This document shows positions 42,979 through 52,828 of a stretch of 64,000 nucleotides of DNA, one piece after another. The DNA is from Rugalucina vietnamica (Eukaryota > Mollusca > Bivalvia > Lucinida > Lucinidae), in assembly GCA_964017185.1 (NCBI GenBank), contig OZ024879.1, positions 30,228,956 through 30,292,955 of the forward strand. The letters are read 5' to 3'. The notes beneath the pieces are model-generated. The model searched no databases. It was not told where the DNA came from and worked only from the letters and a program-made list of their open reading frames with translations. A program made the position numbers and the translations under genes. How positions within the stretch are numbered: position 1 is the first letter of the stretch; every line of letters starts with the position of its first letter.

Positions 42979-43307
42979 GCAACACTGAAGGATGCAAGAA
43001 AAGTTTATACAAATGTCGTGTCTGTCAGAAGATATTCTCAATACCATCATCCCTAACCAGACATGAGAGGATCCATACTGGAGAGAAACCTTACAAATGT
43101 TTGATCTGTGGGATGAAGTTCTGCGATCCGTCGTCATGGAGACGTCACAAAGGAGTGCATACTGGAGAAAAACCTTACAAATGTGAAATTTGTAATAAAA
43201 GTTTTCGTCGAAAAAGTTGTGTACAGAGACACCTTAAACAGCATATTGATTACGAAAACTTGCCCATGCAATATCCTGTGATTTTTGTTTCAGCTAATAA
43301 AAAATAA
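42979..43307 (+). CDS. ZE11: alternative terminal exon, three fingers, TE-derived tail
   Basis: The acceptor TTATTATTATTAG ends at 42978 and has few C. The exon opens GC in phase 1, then [10 protein letters not shown]. Fingers: C-R-V-C-Q-K-I-F (helix IPSSLTR), C-L-I-C-G-M-K-F (DPSSWRR) and C-E-I-C-N-K-S-F (RKSCVQR), joined by two HTGEKPYK linkers. After the last His the frame runs into a family A element (from 43249). The final 20 residues ([18 protein letters not shown] included) are transposon-derived, ending in TAA. Confidence 0.86.
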
Positions 43308-43532
43308 AAAAAAAATTCATTGGAAAACAATTGATATTTTTAATATTTTTCTTCAAAACATTGATTGTGGGTACACTTTAGAACCGCCTCACCGAGGCAG
43401 TTCTAACGAGTGCCCACAATGTATGTTTTGGAGCAAAAATAAGAAAAATAGGTATACCCCTGTCAACCCCAGTTTTCTATATAAAAGTGGGTTTCAAGGG
43501 GGTATACTTTTCATCGACATGTTTGCCTGATG
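43249..43532 (-). mobile_element. family A element overlapping the ZE11 3' end
   Basis: GATTACGAAAACTTGCCCAT start, GAACCGCCTCACCGAGGCAG centre, AGGTATACCCCTGTCAACC, TCGACATGTTTGCCTGATG end. Confidence 0.87.
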
Positions 43533-43582
43533 TGTAGGACAAGAATCTGTTCGCTTGTAAAAACATGATATGTTAAAATACC

Positions 43583-43715
43583 GATGGTGATAGAGGGGTT
43601 AAATGTCGTCACTGTGGCAAATCTTTCCAAACTTCATAGAAAGTGAAAAGACACGAAACCTTACGCTTGTGAGGTCTGTGGGAAGAAGATCAGTGATCAA
43701 ACATCATGTGATTTT
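43583..43715 (+). pseudogene. decayed ZE1-ZE3-type exon
   Basis: GTTAAATGTCGTCACTGTGG, CAAATCTTTCCAAACTTCAT, AGAAAGTGAAAAGACACGA is a finger 1 of the ZE1-ZE3 group with a stop in the helix. The HTGEK linker is deleted, and a broken finger 2 (TGTGAGGTCTGTGGGAAGA) follows. It is far from its relatives at the left edge. Confidence 0.75.
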
Positions 43716-43729
43716 CTGTATAAATCTGA

Positions 43730-44311
43730 AAGGCCTAGGGAGTATAAGGCCTGATTGTGGTCTCAGAATTTGGTAATAAATAAATTTTGGAATTGTGATG
43801 AGAAAAGTCTTTCTAAAAGCACCCACACGCCTCCTCGTTTAAAATCTCGAACAAATTCTTCATTCATCCTACAAGCGTTGCCATGGTTACACCCAGAAGA
43901 ACCATAGGTATAGCACATTTTGCACTTTTTTTGCACTCATTATTGGCGATTTCTGAACACAAATTTTAATTTTTAACTACCGGCCCACGTGACAAACAAA
44001 ATAAGATTTTGCATACAATATGTCTGGATGATAATTCATAATTATTTCATATTAAGAAAGCTTTTGTCGCGTGGGCCAGTAGTTGAACATTTTGTTTAAT
44101 ACTGAAAAATAGACATAAAAAGCGGTATTTCTGTGTTTTCGGAGTGTTGCCATGGCAACATTTACTAATTGAATGAAAAAGTTGTACTAGATTTTGAAAG
44201 CAAGGACACGTACCTGCTATTTGCAATATTTTTAGCAGCACAATTCAAAAATTCATTTTTTTTTTACCAAAACCTAAGGCCAAAATCAGGCCTTTAATTC
44301 CCTAGGCCTTT
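43730..44311. mobile_element. MITE carrying X-box-like palindromes
   Basis: Ends AAGGCCTAGGGAGTATAAGG and the complement (CCTTTAATTCCCTAGGCCTT). Nested inner inverted repeats (ACTACCGGCCCACGTGAC and GTCGCGTGGGCCAGTAGT). GTTGCCATGGTTAC at about 43879 and GTTGCCATGGCAAC at about 44151 match the RFX X-box consensus. A partial reverse copy starts at 63842. Confidence 0.75.
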
Positions 44312-44459
44312 GCCTGAAGTGTTTTTTTTTTTCAATTCCCTAGGCCTTTGCCTGAAGCGTGTTCTTCAATATGGTGCTCTTCAGATACTCCTTAGAATGC
44401 ATAAGCATAACCGAAAATCTACTTCTCGTGTAAATTTTTCGAAATTACAGTACAAAAGT

Positions 44460-44590
44460 CTGGCTTTTGTTGCCGGATTTTAAAGGGCTACTGATGAGGG
44501 TTCATTACCCGAAATTGCGCAATATAGTCCATACTTTCTCCCTTTGAATGTTTTTACTGCTTCCAAAGGATCAAACTTTTATATTTTATT
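44460..44590 (-). repeat. D repeat fragment, reverse
   Basis: TTCATTACCCGAAATTGCGC and GCTTCCAAAGGATCAAACTT are the complement of the D repeat core. Confidence 0.75.
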
Positions 44591-46131
44591 TACTGAAGTT
44601 TTTTTAAGAAATACATGGGTTGTGCCTCCAGGCAAAGCTTATTAACTACAAATTGAGCATCTGATTACTGTTGAACCTCTTAACACCATAGTAGAGAACA
44701 GCCTTAATAATTTCAATAAATTGTATAAGTTGGAAATAAAGATAAAACTTCATATTGGCATTTTAGCTCTCCTGTCCATTCAGATTATCAAAAAGAGATT
44801 GTAGTAAAATAAACATGCCATTATTTTATCTACACCCGCTTGAACAATATAAACACATTTCACGTGAAAAAGGAAGAAAATGTTTGTCTTTGCCGTTGAG
44901 CTATCTATATTTCTTAATGTTCTCGCTAATTAAGACTTACAATAAGTTCAAGGTTAACTCATTTAAGCCATGTGTCCCTTTTATGGGACATAGGCAAACA
45001 GAGTAGCCCCAGATGGGACGCCGCGTTCTGAGGCTATTCTGTTTGCTTAGAGAATTTTCATCGAAAAATTGATTGAAATTTAAAAAAATCACTCCTTCCG
45101 CCCCTTAAAATGAAAGTGGACTCGTCCAATTGATAATAATGATGGGAGAATCCACACGTCAAATATGGGTTAAACCAGCAACACAAGAGTAACCCTGTTG
45201 CTGGTGTTGGTGGCAGGACTGGTGCATACTATTGCTCTGTTACCCACACCCAATTGTGCAAACACAATAAGGATGTTTAACGAGAAACTGCGAGAGCACA
45301 TTAGACAGAGCTGCCAGCTTCTACTATAAACCTTCACGGAATGCGATTTTTCAAGATTTCTATCTGATTGGATGATTTGAAGAAGGGACAAAAGCAAATC
45401 TCAACTCTCTCAGGGATCATTTCTGTCAGATTTATTATTCTTAGGGTGTTTGATTTCCTTGAAAATAAACCTTTACTTCACTGCAGAGAATCAGATAAGC
45501 ATCATTTTATATTGTATGTTTTTAAAGAGCTTGGATTAATGTGATTAATATGTAAATAAATGTGTCAATTTTGCTTTATTTATAGAAATATTGACACATG
45601 AATAAATGTGAATTCAGTTACATGATGAAAAGTTCATATTCAATACTAGTATACAATTCAAGTTTTACCTAGGGCAGTGATCCAGATAATGTGGATAATT
45701 ATAAAAGTTCTGTTTGGAATATTGTGTGGACGCCTGTATCTCATGTGCATTACTTTTGTTCTAGCATATTTCTTTTCACAACAGTAAAAAATTGTCAATT
45801 CTTTCATTGATTTGAAAGGTATTCTTAGACATCCAAAATAAAAAATCACTGCTTGTTTACCACTTGTTTTACTCTGCTAGGTGTAATACATCCAGCTGAT
45901 TTGTAGTAATAATTTAATGAGTCTAGAATGCCAGTCTGACCACAATGTTTAGATAAAGCCTCAATTGCCTTGCAGAAAATCAACCAATCAGAGCAATTTC
46001 TTGTAAAACAGCATGCCGAATACCTCATAGTTCTGTCTCATAAGCTACTTGGGAACTGTTATAGTTATACCAACTTCTTTCACAAAATATAAACTTCTTT
46101 TCTTCTAATTAAGATTTGTATTTATTTGTAG
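44591..46131. other. long intron, no gene seen
   Basis: Includes a GGCAAAGCTTATTAACTA repeat remnant (44630) and a GGGACGCCGCGTTCTGAGG remnant (45014), both shared with 41460-41660. Otherwise nothing recognised on either strand. The end (46085-46131) is the ZE12 branch and acceptor region. Confidence 0.4.
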
Positions 46132-46400
46132 GAAGACTCAAAAGAGGTTTTTACATGTGCCGCTTCTGTCAAAAAATAGTCCCATCTCCATCAGTGCTTG
46201 CTAAGCATGAGAGGATTCATACAGGAGAGAAACCTTACAGTTGTGAGATCTGTGGGAAAAGATTCAGTGATCCGTCGTCATGGAGACGTCACAAAAGAGT
46301 GCATACTGGGGAGACACCTTATAAATGTGAAATTTGCTTAAAAGGGTTTAAACGAACTAGGGATTTGCAGAACCACATCAGACAACATACTTCTTATTAA
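46132..46400 (+). CDS. ZE12: alternative terminal exon, three C2H2 fingers
   Basis: The acceptor TTTATTTGTAG ends at 46131. The exon opens GA in phase 1, then RLKRGFY. Fingers: C-R-F-C-Q-K-I-V-P-S-P-S (helix SPSVLAK; the core Phe is Val), C-E-I-C-G-K-R-F (DPSSWRR) and C-E-I-C-L-K-G-F (RTRDLQN), with linkers HTGEKPYS and HTGETPYK. The tail TSY ends in TAA. Sister of ZE11 and ZE5. AATAAA at 46729 is a possible poly(A) signal. Confidence 0.87.
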
Positions 46401-46438
46401 AGAAATGTGAATGTGACTTAATGTGAACAATATTCACA

Positions 46439-46504
46439 AGGAAAGATAGTTTGCAACGACACATGATGACGCATATTAGCACAATGGATAGCATTACTCA
46501 ATGA
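46439..46504 (+). pseudogene. orphan finger helix after ZE12
   Basis: Reads RKDSLQRHMMTH then ISTMDSITQ and TGA. It is the helix and His pair of a finger without its Cys half, a partial tandem copy. Confidence 0.6.
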
Positions 46505-46783
46505 TGTGAAATATTAATCAACATATTTACTTTGCCATGAATACCTCTGTCTTAGAGATTTCAAACGGATCAGACACAAACTTAACTATACAACCGCAAA
46601 AAAGAAGAGAAAAAAAAAAGACATTCTGACATAACAAGTCTTTATGACATATATTCGAACGCATTATTTAATGTTTTAATGTCACTAAAACCAACTACTT
46701 ACAAAACATTTGATGTGGTGATATAACGAATAAAGTGTAGGACGAATTGTGATACTTGTAACACAAGGATACAATGATGTCGT
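46505..46783. other. 3' flank of ZE12, nothing recognised
   Basis: Only the AATAAA at 46729 stands out. Confidence 0.35.
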
Positions 46784-47010
46784 CATTACGAGAACACACC
46801 CATGCAATATTTTGAAATTTTAGAATTGTAAAAAATTAAAATTGCAGTGGAAAATGTTAAATATTTTTCATATACTAGCACAAAACATAAATTGTGGGTA
46901 CACGTTAGGACAGCATCGCCGAGGCCACTCTAACGAGTACCACAGTCTATGTTTAGGTGCGAAATTAGAAAAAAGGTATGCACCCGTAAACCACATTTTT
47001 CCATTAAAAC
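46784..47010 (-). mobile_element. family A element, strongly diverged
   Basis: CATTACGAGAACACACCCAT start, GGACAGCATCGCCGAGGCCA centre, AGGTATGCACCCGTAAACC. Right end lost. The oldest-looking copy. Confidence 0.7.
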
Positions 47011-47250
47011 ACTTGTGAAAATTTGAAATAGATCGGATGTCAACTTAAAGGATCTCAGTTTTAATATTTATTTATAAGCCAGTAAGAATGTCAACAAATT
47101 TTTACCCAGCCTTCATACAATGCTTTATCCCCGTGTCTGTTAAAGATTTAGTTCTTTAAATCACCATGTACATTTGATTTTGACTTTCTTTGACCACCGG
47201 GTTCAATGTACTCTTTCATTCCAGCTGATATTGTTTCTGCTTTCTTACAG

Positions 47251-47465
47251 GCCAACGAATATCTGATAACCATTGCTGTAACGTTTGCGGAATGATGTTT
47301 TCAAACCTATCAAGACTAAAGAGACACGATATTATACATACTGGAGAGAAACCCTACAGTTGTGTGACTTGTTCTAGAATATTCAATAGGAAGGAAAATT
47401 TGCGACGACATCAGTTAATTCATGTGGACAAAGCGTGTTTGATTCCCAGTAACGATTCCCAGTAA
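47251..47465 (+). CDS. ZE13: alternative terminal exon, two C2H2 fingers
   Basis: The acceptor TGCTTTCTTACAG ends at 47250. The exon opens GC in phase 1, then QRISDNHC. Finger 1 is C-N-V-C-G-M-M-F (helix NLSRLKR). Finger 2 is C-V-T-C-S-R-I-F (helix RKENLRR), after HTGEKPYS. The tail VDKACLIPSNDSQ runs into a 13-base minisatellite, whose second unit provides the TAA at 47463. AATAAA at 47681. There is no usable start codon, so it depends on an upstream exon. Confidence 0.84.
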
Positions 47466-47490
47466 CGATTCCCAGTAACGATTCCCAGTT
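47443..47490. repeat. 13-bp tandem repeat across the ZE13 stop
   Basis: TTCCCAGTAACGA occurs about three and a half times. Thirteen is not a multiple of three, so copy number shifts frame. Confidence 0.9.
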
Positions 47491-47809
47491 ATGTTAGTAT
47501 TACTTGCAAAACCTCAGTGATGTGATTTGGGTCAAATGTCTAAGGTGTCGCGAAAAAAAAACAATATCACCATTCCTCTGTAGTTTGAAGTTTATAGCAT
47601 TTGAAGTTTTTTGTTACCCAGGGACACCCACCAATTTATATACATTTTTGCAAGTCCATTTTTATTTGAGGGAGCTTGGAAATAAACAAAAAGTCAAGTT
47701 GGTTTCAATCACTGATATTGAACAAAAAGTTTCAATAGAATTTTTATGATCATGAGTATAAATTTGCCCTTTAAATACATAAACTGTATAAACGCAGATA
47801 GGAAACATG
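47491..47809. other. 3' flank of ZE13
   Basis: Non-coding. AATAAA at 47681-47686. Confidence 0.4.
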
Positions 47810-47879
47810 CATTACGAAAACTTGACCATGCATATTAAGAGAATTTTAAACAGAAAAAAAAACATTTTCATTGAAATAA

Positions 47880-47937
<58 letters not shown>

Positions 47938-48046
47938 AAAAATAGATAATTCAATATTTATGTTCAAATCATTGATTGTATATCCCAGTTTGTTGTATAA
48001 AAGTAGGGTATAAGGGTTAGACATGACTCGGACGTGTTTTCTGAAT
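47810..48046 (-). mobile_element. family A element with a poly(A) expansion
   Basis: CATTACGAAAACTTGACCAT start and TCGGACGTGTTTTCTGAATG end. The core is replaced by an A run of about 52 at 47880-47930. The GCGG centre is gone. Confidence 0.7.
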
Positions 48047-48241
48047 GCATCATTTGAAAACGTAATAAGGGGTACAATATTTAAAATGGCAAAGAAAGCA
48101 ATGTTTGTTTTTTTTTTATATTGTTTTATTTGTAATCGAAGTGTTCTGCCTCTTCTTAACTTTAAATGTTCAGTCATAGATATTAAATGCCCGCAATAAG
48201 TAAAGGTCATGAATTGCATTTACTTATATTCCAATATAATA

Positions 48242-48395
48242 TGAGCCGCAACGCAAGAAAACCGGTCTTCAAGGTTTCCGACCCTGTCCGACACAAATCG
48301 GTCTGTGCAGTCACAGAAGGTGGCTAGAAGCTTGAAATATTGGATTGAAGAAGAGAAATTGTACTATTCGTGTAGCGAAAACAAAGGCAAGAGTC
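48242..48395. mobile_element. family B element, half
   Basis: TGAGCCGCAACGCAAGAAAAC then TCCGACACAAATCGGTCTGT and GTGTAGCGAAAACAAAGGC, where it is cut. Confidence 0.7.
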
Positions 48396-48469
48396 AAGTG
48401 GCCAAGCTCGTTTAAAACAATTATTAATGTATATTTTTGTAAATTCGTTTGAAAGTTATTTTGATCTGG

Positions 48470-48739
48470 ATCATCTACAGATCCGTTATGGCTGCAACCA
48501 GTGTATAATATGTATATATTTTTATTTCAACTTACTGTGAGGCCTACAATATGAGCTTGTAGTATACCCAGGCCCCGTTGTTTGTTCAAAAACAATGTCG
48601 CGACTGCATGCGGTAGTAGTAAAGTGCAGGCTTTTAACGTCATCCTGGGCCGAGCGGACATAATCCATATCTCCACCTCAAGGACGTGCGACTGCATGCA
48701 TAAAATAGCAGTCTATTTTGTAGTACATAGTGACAGTAA
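48470..48739. repeat. duplicated ZE14/ZE16 upstream region, copy 1
   Basis: GTGAGGCCTACAATATGAGC, TAGTATACCC and GCCCCGTTGTTTGTTCAA match 52676-52735. Copy 1 has an extra 85 bases (48613-48697) between two CGACTGCATGC motifs. Confidence 0.8.
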
Positions 48740-48958
48740 TGAGCCCAGTCGCGAGAAAACCGGTATTCGGGGTTTCTGATCAGGTCCGACGTAAACCAGC
48801 CTGTACAGTCACAGAAACAGACTAAAAGCTTTAAATTTCGGATTTAAGAAGAAGAGAAATTGCACTATCCTTGTAGCGAAAACAAAGGCGCTGATCAGCT
48901 TCGCAGTTTGCGCCTTTGTTTTCGCATATGCAAAATCCGGTTTTCTCACGATGCGCTG
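48740..48958. mobile_element. family B element between duplicate flanks
   Basis: TGAGCCCAGTCGCGAGAAAAC to TCTCACGATGCGCTG. Absent from the homologous place before ZE16 (TACATAGTGTAATTG), so it arrived after that duplication. Central repeat partly deleted. Confidence 0.82.
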
Positions 48959-48991
48959 TGTAATTGCTAACGTAGCCTTTCTCTATTTCAG

Positions 48992-49278
48992 AGTCTGTAG
49001 TGACCAAGGTGGGTGGAGTAACGTGTGAAATGTTCCAATGTCTAAAATGTATGAAGAAATTCGACAACCGGTATAAGATAAAGAGGCACGTGTCAATACA
49101 TGCTAAAGATTTCATCCGCTGGCCATGTTTCCGATGTGGAAAGACATACAGCACAGATAGGGGGTTGACAGATCATAAATGTGAAGGAAAAAGTAATGAA
49201 AAAAAAATACATAAGAATCCCCCAATAATTGATGTTATATATTATGATAATCATTGGCATGGCACGGTCCCTACATGA
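48992..49278 (+). CDS. ZE14: alternative terminal exon, atypical fingers
   Basis: The acceptor TCTCTATTTCAG ends at 48991. The exon opens AG in phase 1, then SVVTKVGGVTCEM. Finger 1 is C-L-K-C-M-K-K-F (helix NRYKIKR, His-x3-His). Finger 2 is C-F-R-C-G-K-T-Y (helix TDRGLTD) and ends H-K-C, a Cys two residues after the His instead of a His three to five later. The C-terminus (NPPIIDVIYYDNHWHGTVPT) lacks the CxxC domain found in ZE16 and seems truncated. AG as the leftover pair again excludes T as the upstream base. Confidence 0.8.
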
Positions 49279-50520
49279 TTGATAAATTGCTGATTCCTTT
49301 GGGTCGTTAAACTTTGTTAGTTTTGATTTTGGCGGATGATCTTTATAATGTACATACGAGGGTTGTCCCAAAAGTTCCATTACACTCACTGTTTTGCCAC
49401 AATAGCATTAAGTCAGAGCTTACAACACTTATGATCACCAAGTACTATATCTAAGGACTTTGGGGGCAAATTTTCGTACTGCTACGTGCATTTGTTAAAA
49501 TGCAGTGGAGGTTTGATCCCTTGTTCTCCTACTTCAACGGAGCAGGTCTAATGACGTTGTCGTTAATTTTGATTTTTCCCTGCCGTTTGGATAAATACAC
49601 TACAAACAAACAAATCTATTTCAAAATTAGATTTATATTTAGCTAAACGATACTGTAGTATATATTTGGAAATCTGAGTAAAATATTTATAACCAAATCG
49701 TCAAAATAATGTAATAAAGATCATACATGCAAAATAAGAATAATTAACCAAATGCTATCCACTGTTAACTACTGCCCATGTTTCATTAGGTCAAGTAATA
49801 TTACTGTTAGCTGATATATCGTTTTAAAAGTAGGTGCTGTGTTATAGTATTGAAGCCACCAACTAATATCAAGCTGAACATTTGCTTGGTTTCCATTAAA
49901 GAACTTATTTTAAATGTTTAAATATAACGACCCTGTTTGTTAGCTCCGCATGTTTTTGCCGACGTTGTATTTTTGTCGTCGAATTTTTATAGGTAAGATT
50001 CTTTATTTGTCTCCCAAACTATCAAAAATTCCTCAAATTTCATAAAATTATCACTAAATGATGATCATAGAATAGTAGTTAGGCTGGTATATTTTCTAAG
50101 TTATCATATAATACCAATGTTGATTTAGCAGACTGCGAAAAATAGAAATATAGAAAATATTTTGCATTATTTGACTTGCTCCGGTCATGCCTACTTATGG
50201 TAACCAAGGTAACTGTAGCAGTGAGGTCATTGAAGTGAGTATCATTTTGTACAGTAAAATAAGTTCCAATATGGCCAATTATTCTGCATGAGTTACTATT
50301 GTTGGTTCCTGCTATGCGTTCAGAGTAAAATGTATTTGTAACGGGACTTTTGGGACAAGCCACGTAAAACTAACAAAAAACAATGTGTGAATGTAATGAA
50401 AACTAATAAGTATGACACTTCTATATGTACATTTTGCAAGAACTTACGATTATTGCCTTTGAATACACTTAAATATGCTAGCGATCTACCGCTATTCTAA
50501 CAAACACCTATCTGTTCTAG
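49279..50520. other. long intron, no gene seen
   Basis: AT-rich. AATAAA at 49713. GTTGTCCCAAAAGTTCCATT (49364) and ACGGGACTTTTGGGACAAGC (50341) are inverted, so 49360-50360 could be an old 1-kb TIR element with no coding sequence. Confidence 0.45.
49362..50362. mobile_element. possible 1-kb TIR element
   Basis: The inverted pair ...TTGTCCCAAAAGT at 49364 and ACTTTTGGGACAA at 50345 brackets AT-rich non-coding DNA. GGTTGTCCCAAAAGT ends are known from mariner-type elements, whose TA target would fit, but I see no transposase. Confidence 0.45.
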
Positions 50521-50789
50521 GATCAAGGGTTACCGGTGTTTATAGATGTAATTTCTGTGGGAAAATGTTTCCCGACCTTTTTCAAGTTAAGAGACACGAG
50601 AGAACACATACTGGAGAGAAACCGTACAGCTGTGACTGTGGGGCGAAGTTTAGTGATCGATCATCAGCCAGGAGACACGTGGCTACACATACTGTGGGAC
50701 TGTCACTAGAGTGTAAACTGTGTTTGACATTGTGTGAAACTAATTATAATCTACAAAATCATCTTATAGGACATATGAATGGTTTGTAA
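50521..50789 (+). CDS. ZE15: alternative terminal exon, three fingers, one with C-x-C
   Basis: The acceptor CTATCTGTTCTAG ends at 50520. The exon opens GA in phase 1, then SRVTGVY. Finger 1 is C-N-F-C-G-K-M-F (helix DLFQVKR). Finger 2 reads S-C-D-C-G-A-K-F (helix DRSSARR): only one residue separates its two Cys, where the family has two or more. Finger 3 is C-K-L-C-L-T-L-C (helix TNYNLQN) with its core Phe as Cys. The linker before finger 3 is HTVGLSLE, not HTGEKP. The tail MNGL ends in TAA. Confidence 0.83.
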
Positions 50790-50947
50790 TTAATTGCGTG
50801 GGTGTTATTTAAGTGCGCATATAGTTCAATGTGATTTTTATTAGATCACTACATGACAAATACGTGTAGAGTTTGTGAACGTATTTAGATGGTTCAGATC
50901 AAAGTATAGTTTGAGTGTATATAATGTGTGAATCACTGATGATCCGT

Positions 50948-51225
50948 CACGCTAATACCCCCATGCAATGTATACCCCTTTATACGTCACTTTTATAGAG
51001 AAAAAACTGGGGTTAACACGGGTATACCTATTTTCCATATTTTGGATGCAAAACATAGATTGTGCGTACTCGTTAGAATTCCATATTCAATAACATTTTT
51101 TAAATATTTTTCTAACGAGTACCCACAATCTATGTTTTGAATCAAAATAAAATAGGTATACCAGTTTTTCTAAATTAAGGCAGTGTTTGAGGGAGTATAC
51201 ATTTCACAGACATGTTGTCCTGATG
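50948..51225. mobile_element. family A element, diverged
   Basis: CCCATGCAATGTATACCCC at the left, CATAGATTGTGCGTACTCGT and ACGAGTACCCACAATCTATG as the inverted core with an unrelated 40-base spacer, then TTCACAGACATGTTGTCCTG. Confidence 0.75.
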
Positions 51226-51433
51226 AAAAGAAATTTGATCGCTCATGGATGTCACGGAAAGCAAGGAAAATGAATTGTTCGAGAATTGGTGTTACAAATT
51301 ACGTTATTGGTGCAGCCAATGCTCAAGAGGTATAAACAGATTTTCTGAGCCGAATCCAATAGTTTATGTTTGTGGGCGGCCAGTAGCGCTGAAGAATGAC
51401 TTGTCAAAGTTTGAAAATCAGGGGAAGAAATGA
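51226..51433 (+). pseudogene. C-terminal remnant of a ZE16-type exon
   Basis: The open stretch reads KLRYWCSQCSRGINRFSEPN then VYVCGRPVALKND and stops at TGA. It aligns with the ZE16 C-terminal domain (YWCEYCSKGVIGISDS, then CNNCYQPVSLKK). Its second CxxC is reduced to CG, and the fingers and acceptor are missing, apparently cut off by the family A copy just before. Confidence 0.7.
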
Positions 51434-52509
51434 TGCAAAATTGTGTTTAATGTTTGTGGTTAGTTGGATTGTAAAACATATGTAGACAGTGTCAATATAT
51501 GAATCAACACGAAAAGTAAAACTTTGACGTTCATTTAGAGATTTCATTAAGCATGTGTATGAAAGTTTATAAGCATCTGTTAATTACTTGTTTTGACAGT
51601 TTTGTGTCTAGTGGCATGTAACATTAAAAATTGTTGGTTGACGCCTTTGTGTGTTAGCTTATTAGCAAGATATACTATTATAAATGAAAACTGTACGCAC
51701 TCTTTTAAGTTTCATTCTGTTTACGTTAGATATTTTAGCATTAACACATCGTACTATAAACACTGTTCACAATCTTCAGTATATAGACTAGCGTTTGACC
51801 TTTAAAACTTTTACTTGTAAGTGAATATAATGATTTATCACATACTTAGACCTGTATTTCCAGCGATAACCTCAAGTTTGTATACATGTATGTGATAATG
51901 TGTTTCCCACCCTCTGGTTATCAACACAGGCGGGCGGGCTGATAACCGGAAATCATGCATTTTGAATGGAGAGAGGTTATCATGCCCGAATGCTACGTTG
52001 TCGCGCGACGAAATATGTGACGTCAAGTGAAATGACGTTACACTATTTTATTGGCGCCATTTTCTTTTTCTACACAGAAATCGAAAGTTTTTCGCATTTC
52101 TAGATTAAAAAGTCATTGAATAGACGATTTTGAAGATGTGATAAACAGATTAAAACATGGGCATTTTGGTCATCGCCCTTAGTACCAACCCTCGACCATT
52201 ACAAGCCCTCGAGCTAAAGCTCTCGGGCTTCATAATGGAGCCTCGGGATGATACTGCGGGCGATAACCAAACTGTCCACTGATGTGATAATCTCTAAGTA
52301 TAAATGTAATTTTAGTCCGTCGTGGATATGAACATCCAGAATGTACTTAATTTCAAATTCATATCTTTCATAGTCTCTCATAGCTCTCTAGTAGCGCCTC
52401 TTGTATATAGTTTGTTATCTTTTAGTGTTCCGATGATGTTTTATGCATATTGTATTGTACGTTTTACTTTCTGTTGAGGTGAGACTTAATAAGATATGTA
52501 TTAAATAAA
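51434..52509. other. intron with a GC-rich palindromic repeat
   Basis: 51890-52280 holds TAACCGGAAATCATGCATTT, then CCCTCGAGCTAAAGCTCTCG (a small hairpin) and TTATCGCCC-type complements, similar in style to the repeat nested at 8348. TGACGTCAAG at 52018. No gene. Confidence 0.45.
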
Positions 52510-52645
52510 ATATACAAGTTTGATCCTTTGGAAGCAGTGAGAACGTTCAAAGGGACGTACTATGGGCCATATTGCGCACTTTCCGGTACTGATCCCTCAT
52601 CAGTGACCCTTTATGAAACCAGCAACGATAGCCAATTACGTGGAA
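52510..52645. repeat. D repeat fragment
   Basis: TTTGATCCTTTGGAAGCAGT, GGGCCATATTGCGCACTTTC, TCATCAGTGACCCTTTATG. Confidence 0.8.
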
Positions 52646-52659
52646 AATATGTATTATAT

Positions 52660-52828
52660 TTTTATCTAAACTTAGCTGTGAGGCCTACAATATGAGCTCG
52701 TAGTATACCCAAGCCCCGTTGTTTGTTCAACAACAATTTCGCGACTGCATGCATAAAATAGCTGTCTATTTTATAGTCTATTTTATAGTACATAGTGTAA
52801 TTGTTAACGTAATATTTCTCTTTTTCAG
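52660..52828. repeat. duplicated ZE14/ZE16 upstream region, copy 2
   Basis: Matches 48500-48735 plus 48958-48991 without the family B element. Supports a tandem duplication of about 4 kb carrying the exon. Confidence 0.8.

Noticed and set aside
47812-48219. 135-codon minus-strand frame rich in Phe
   Set aside because: It reads through the A run of a family A element and has no other support.
13456-49154. Recurring short frames reading KPTICICENKG...DQLR-like peptides and KTCPCN-like peptides
   Set aside because: They recur on both strands exactly where families A and B lie, and are chance readings of the inverted repeats, not genes.
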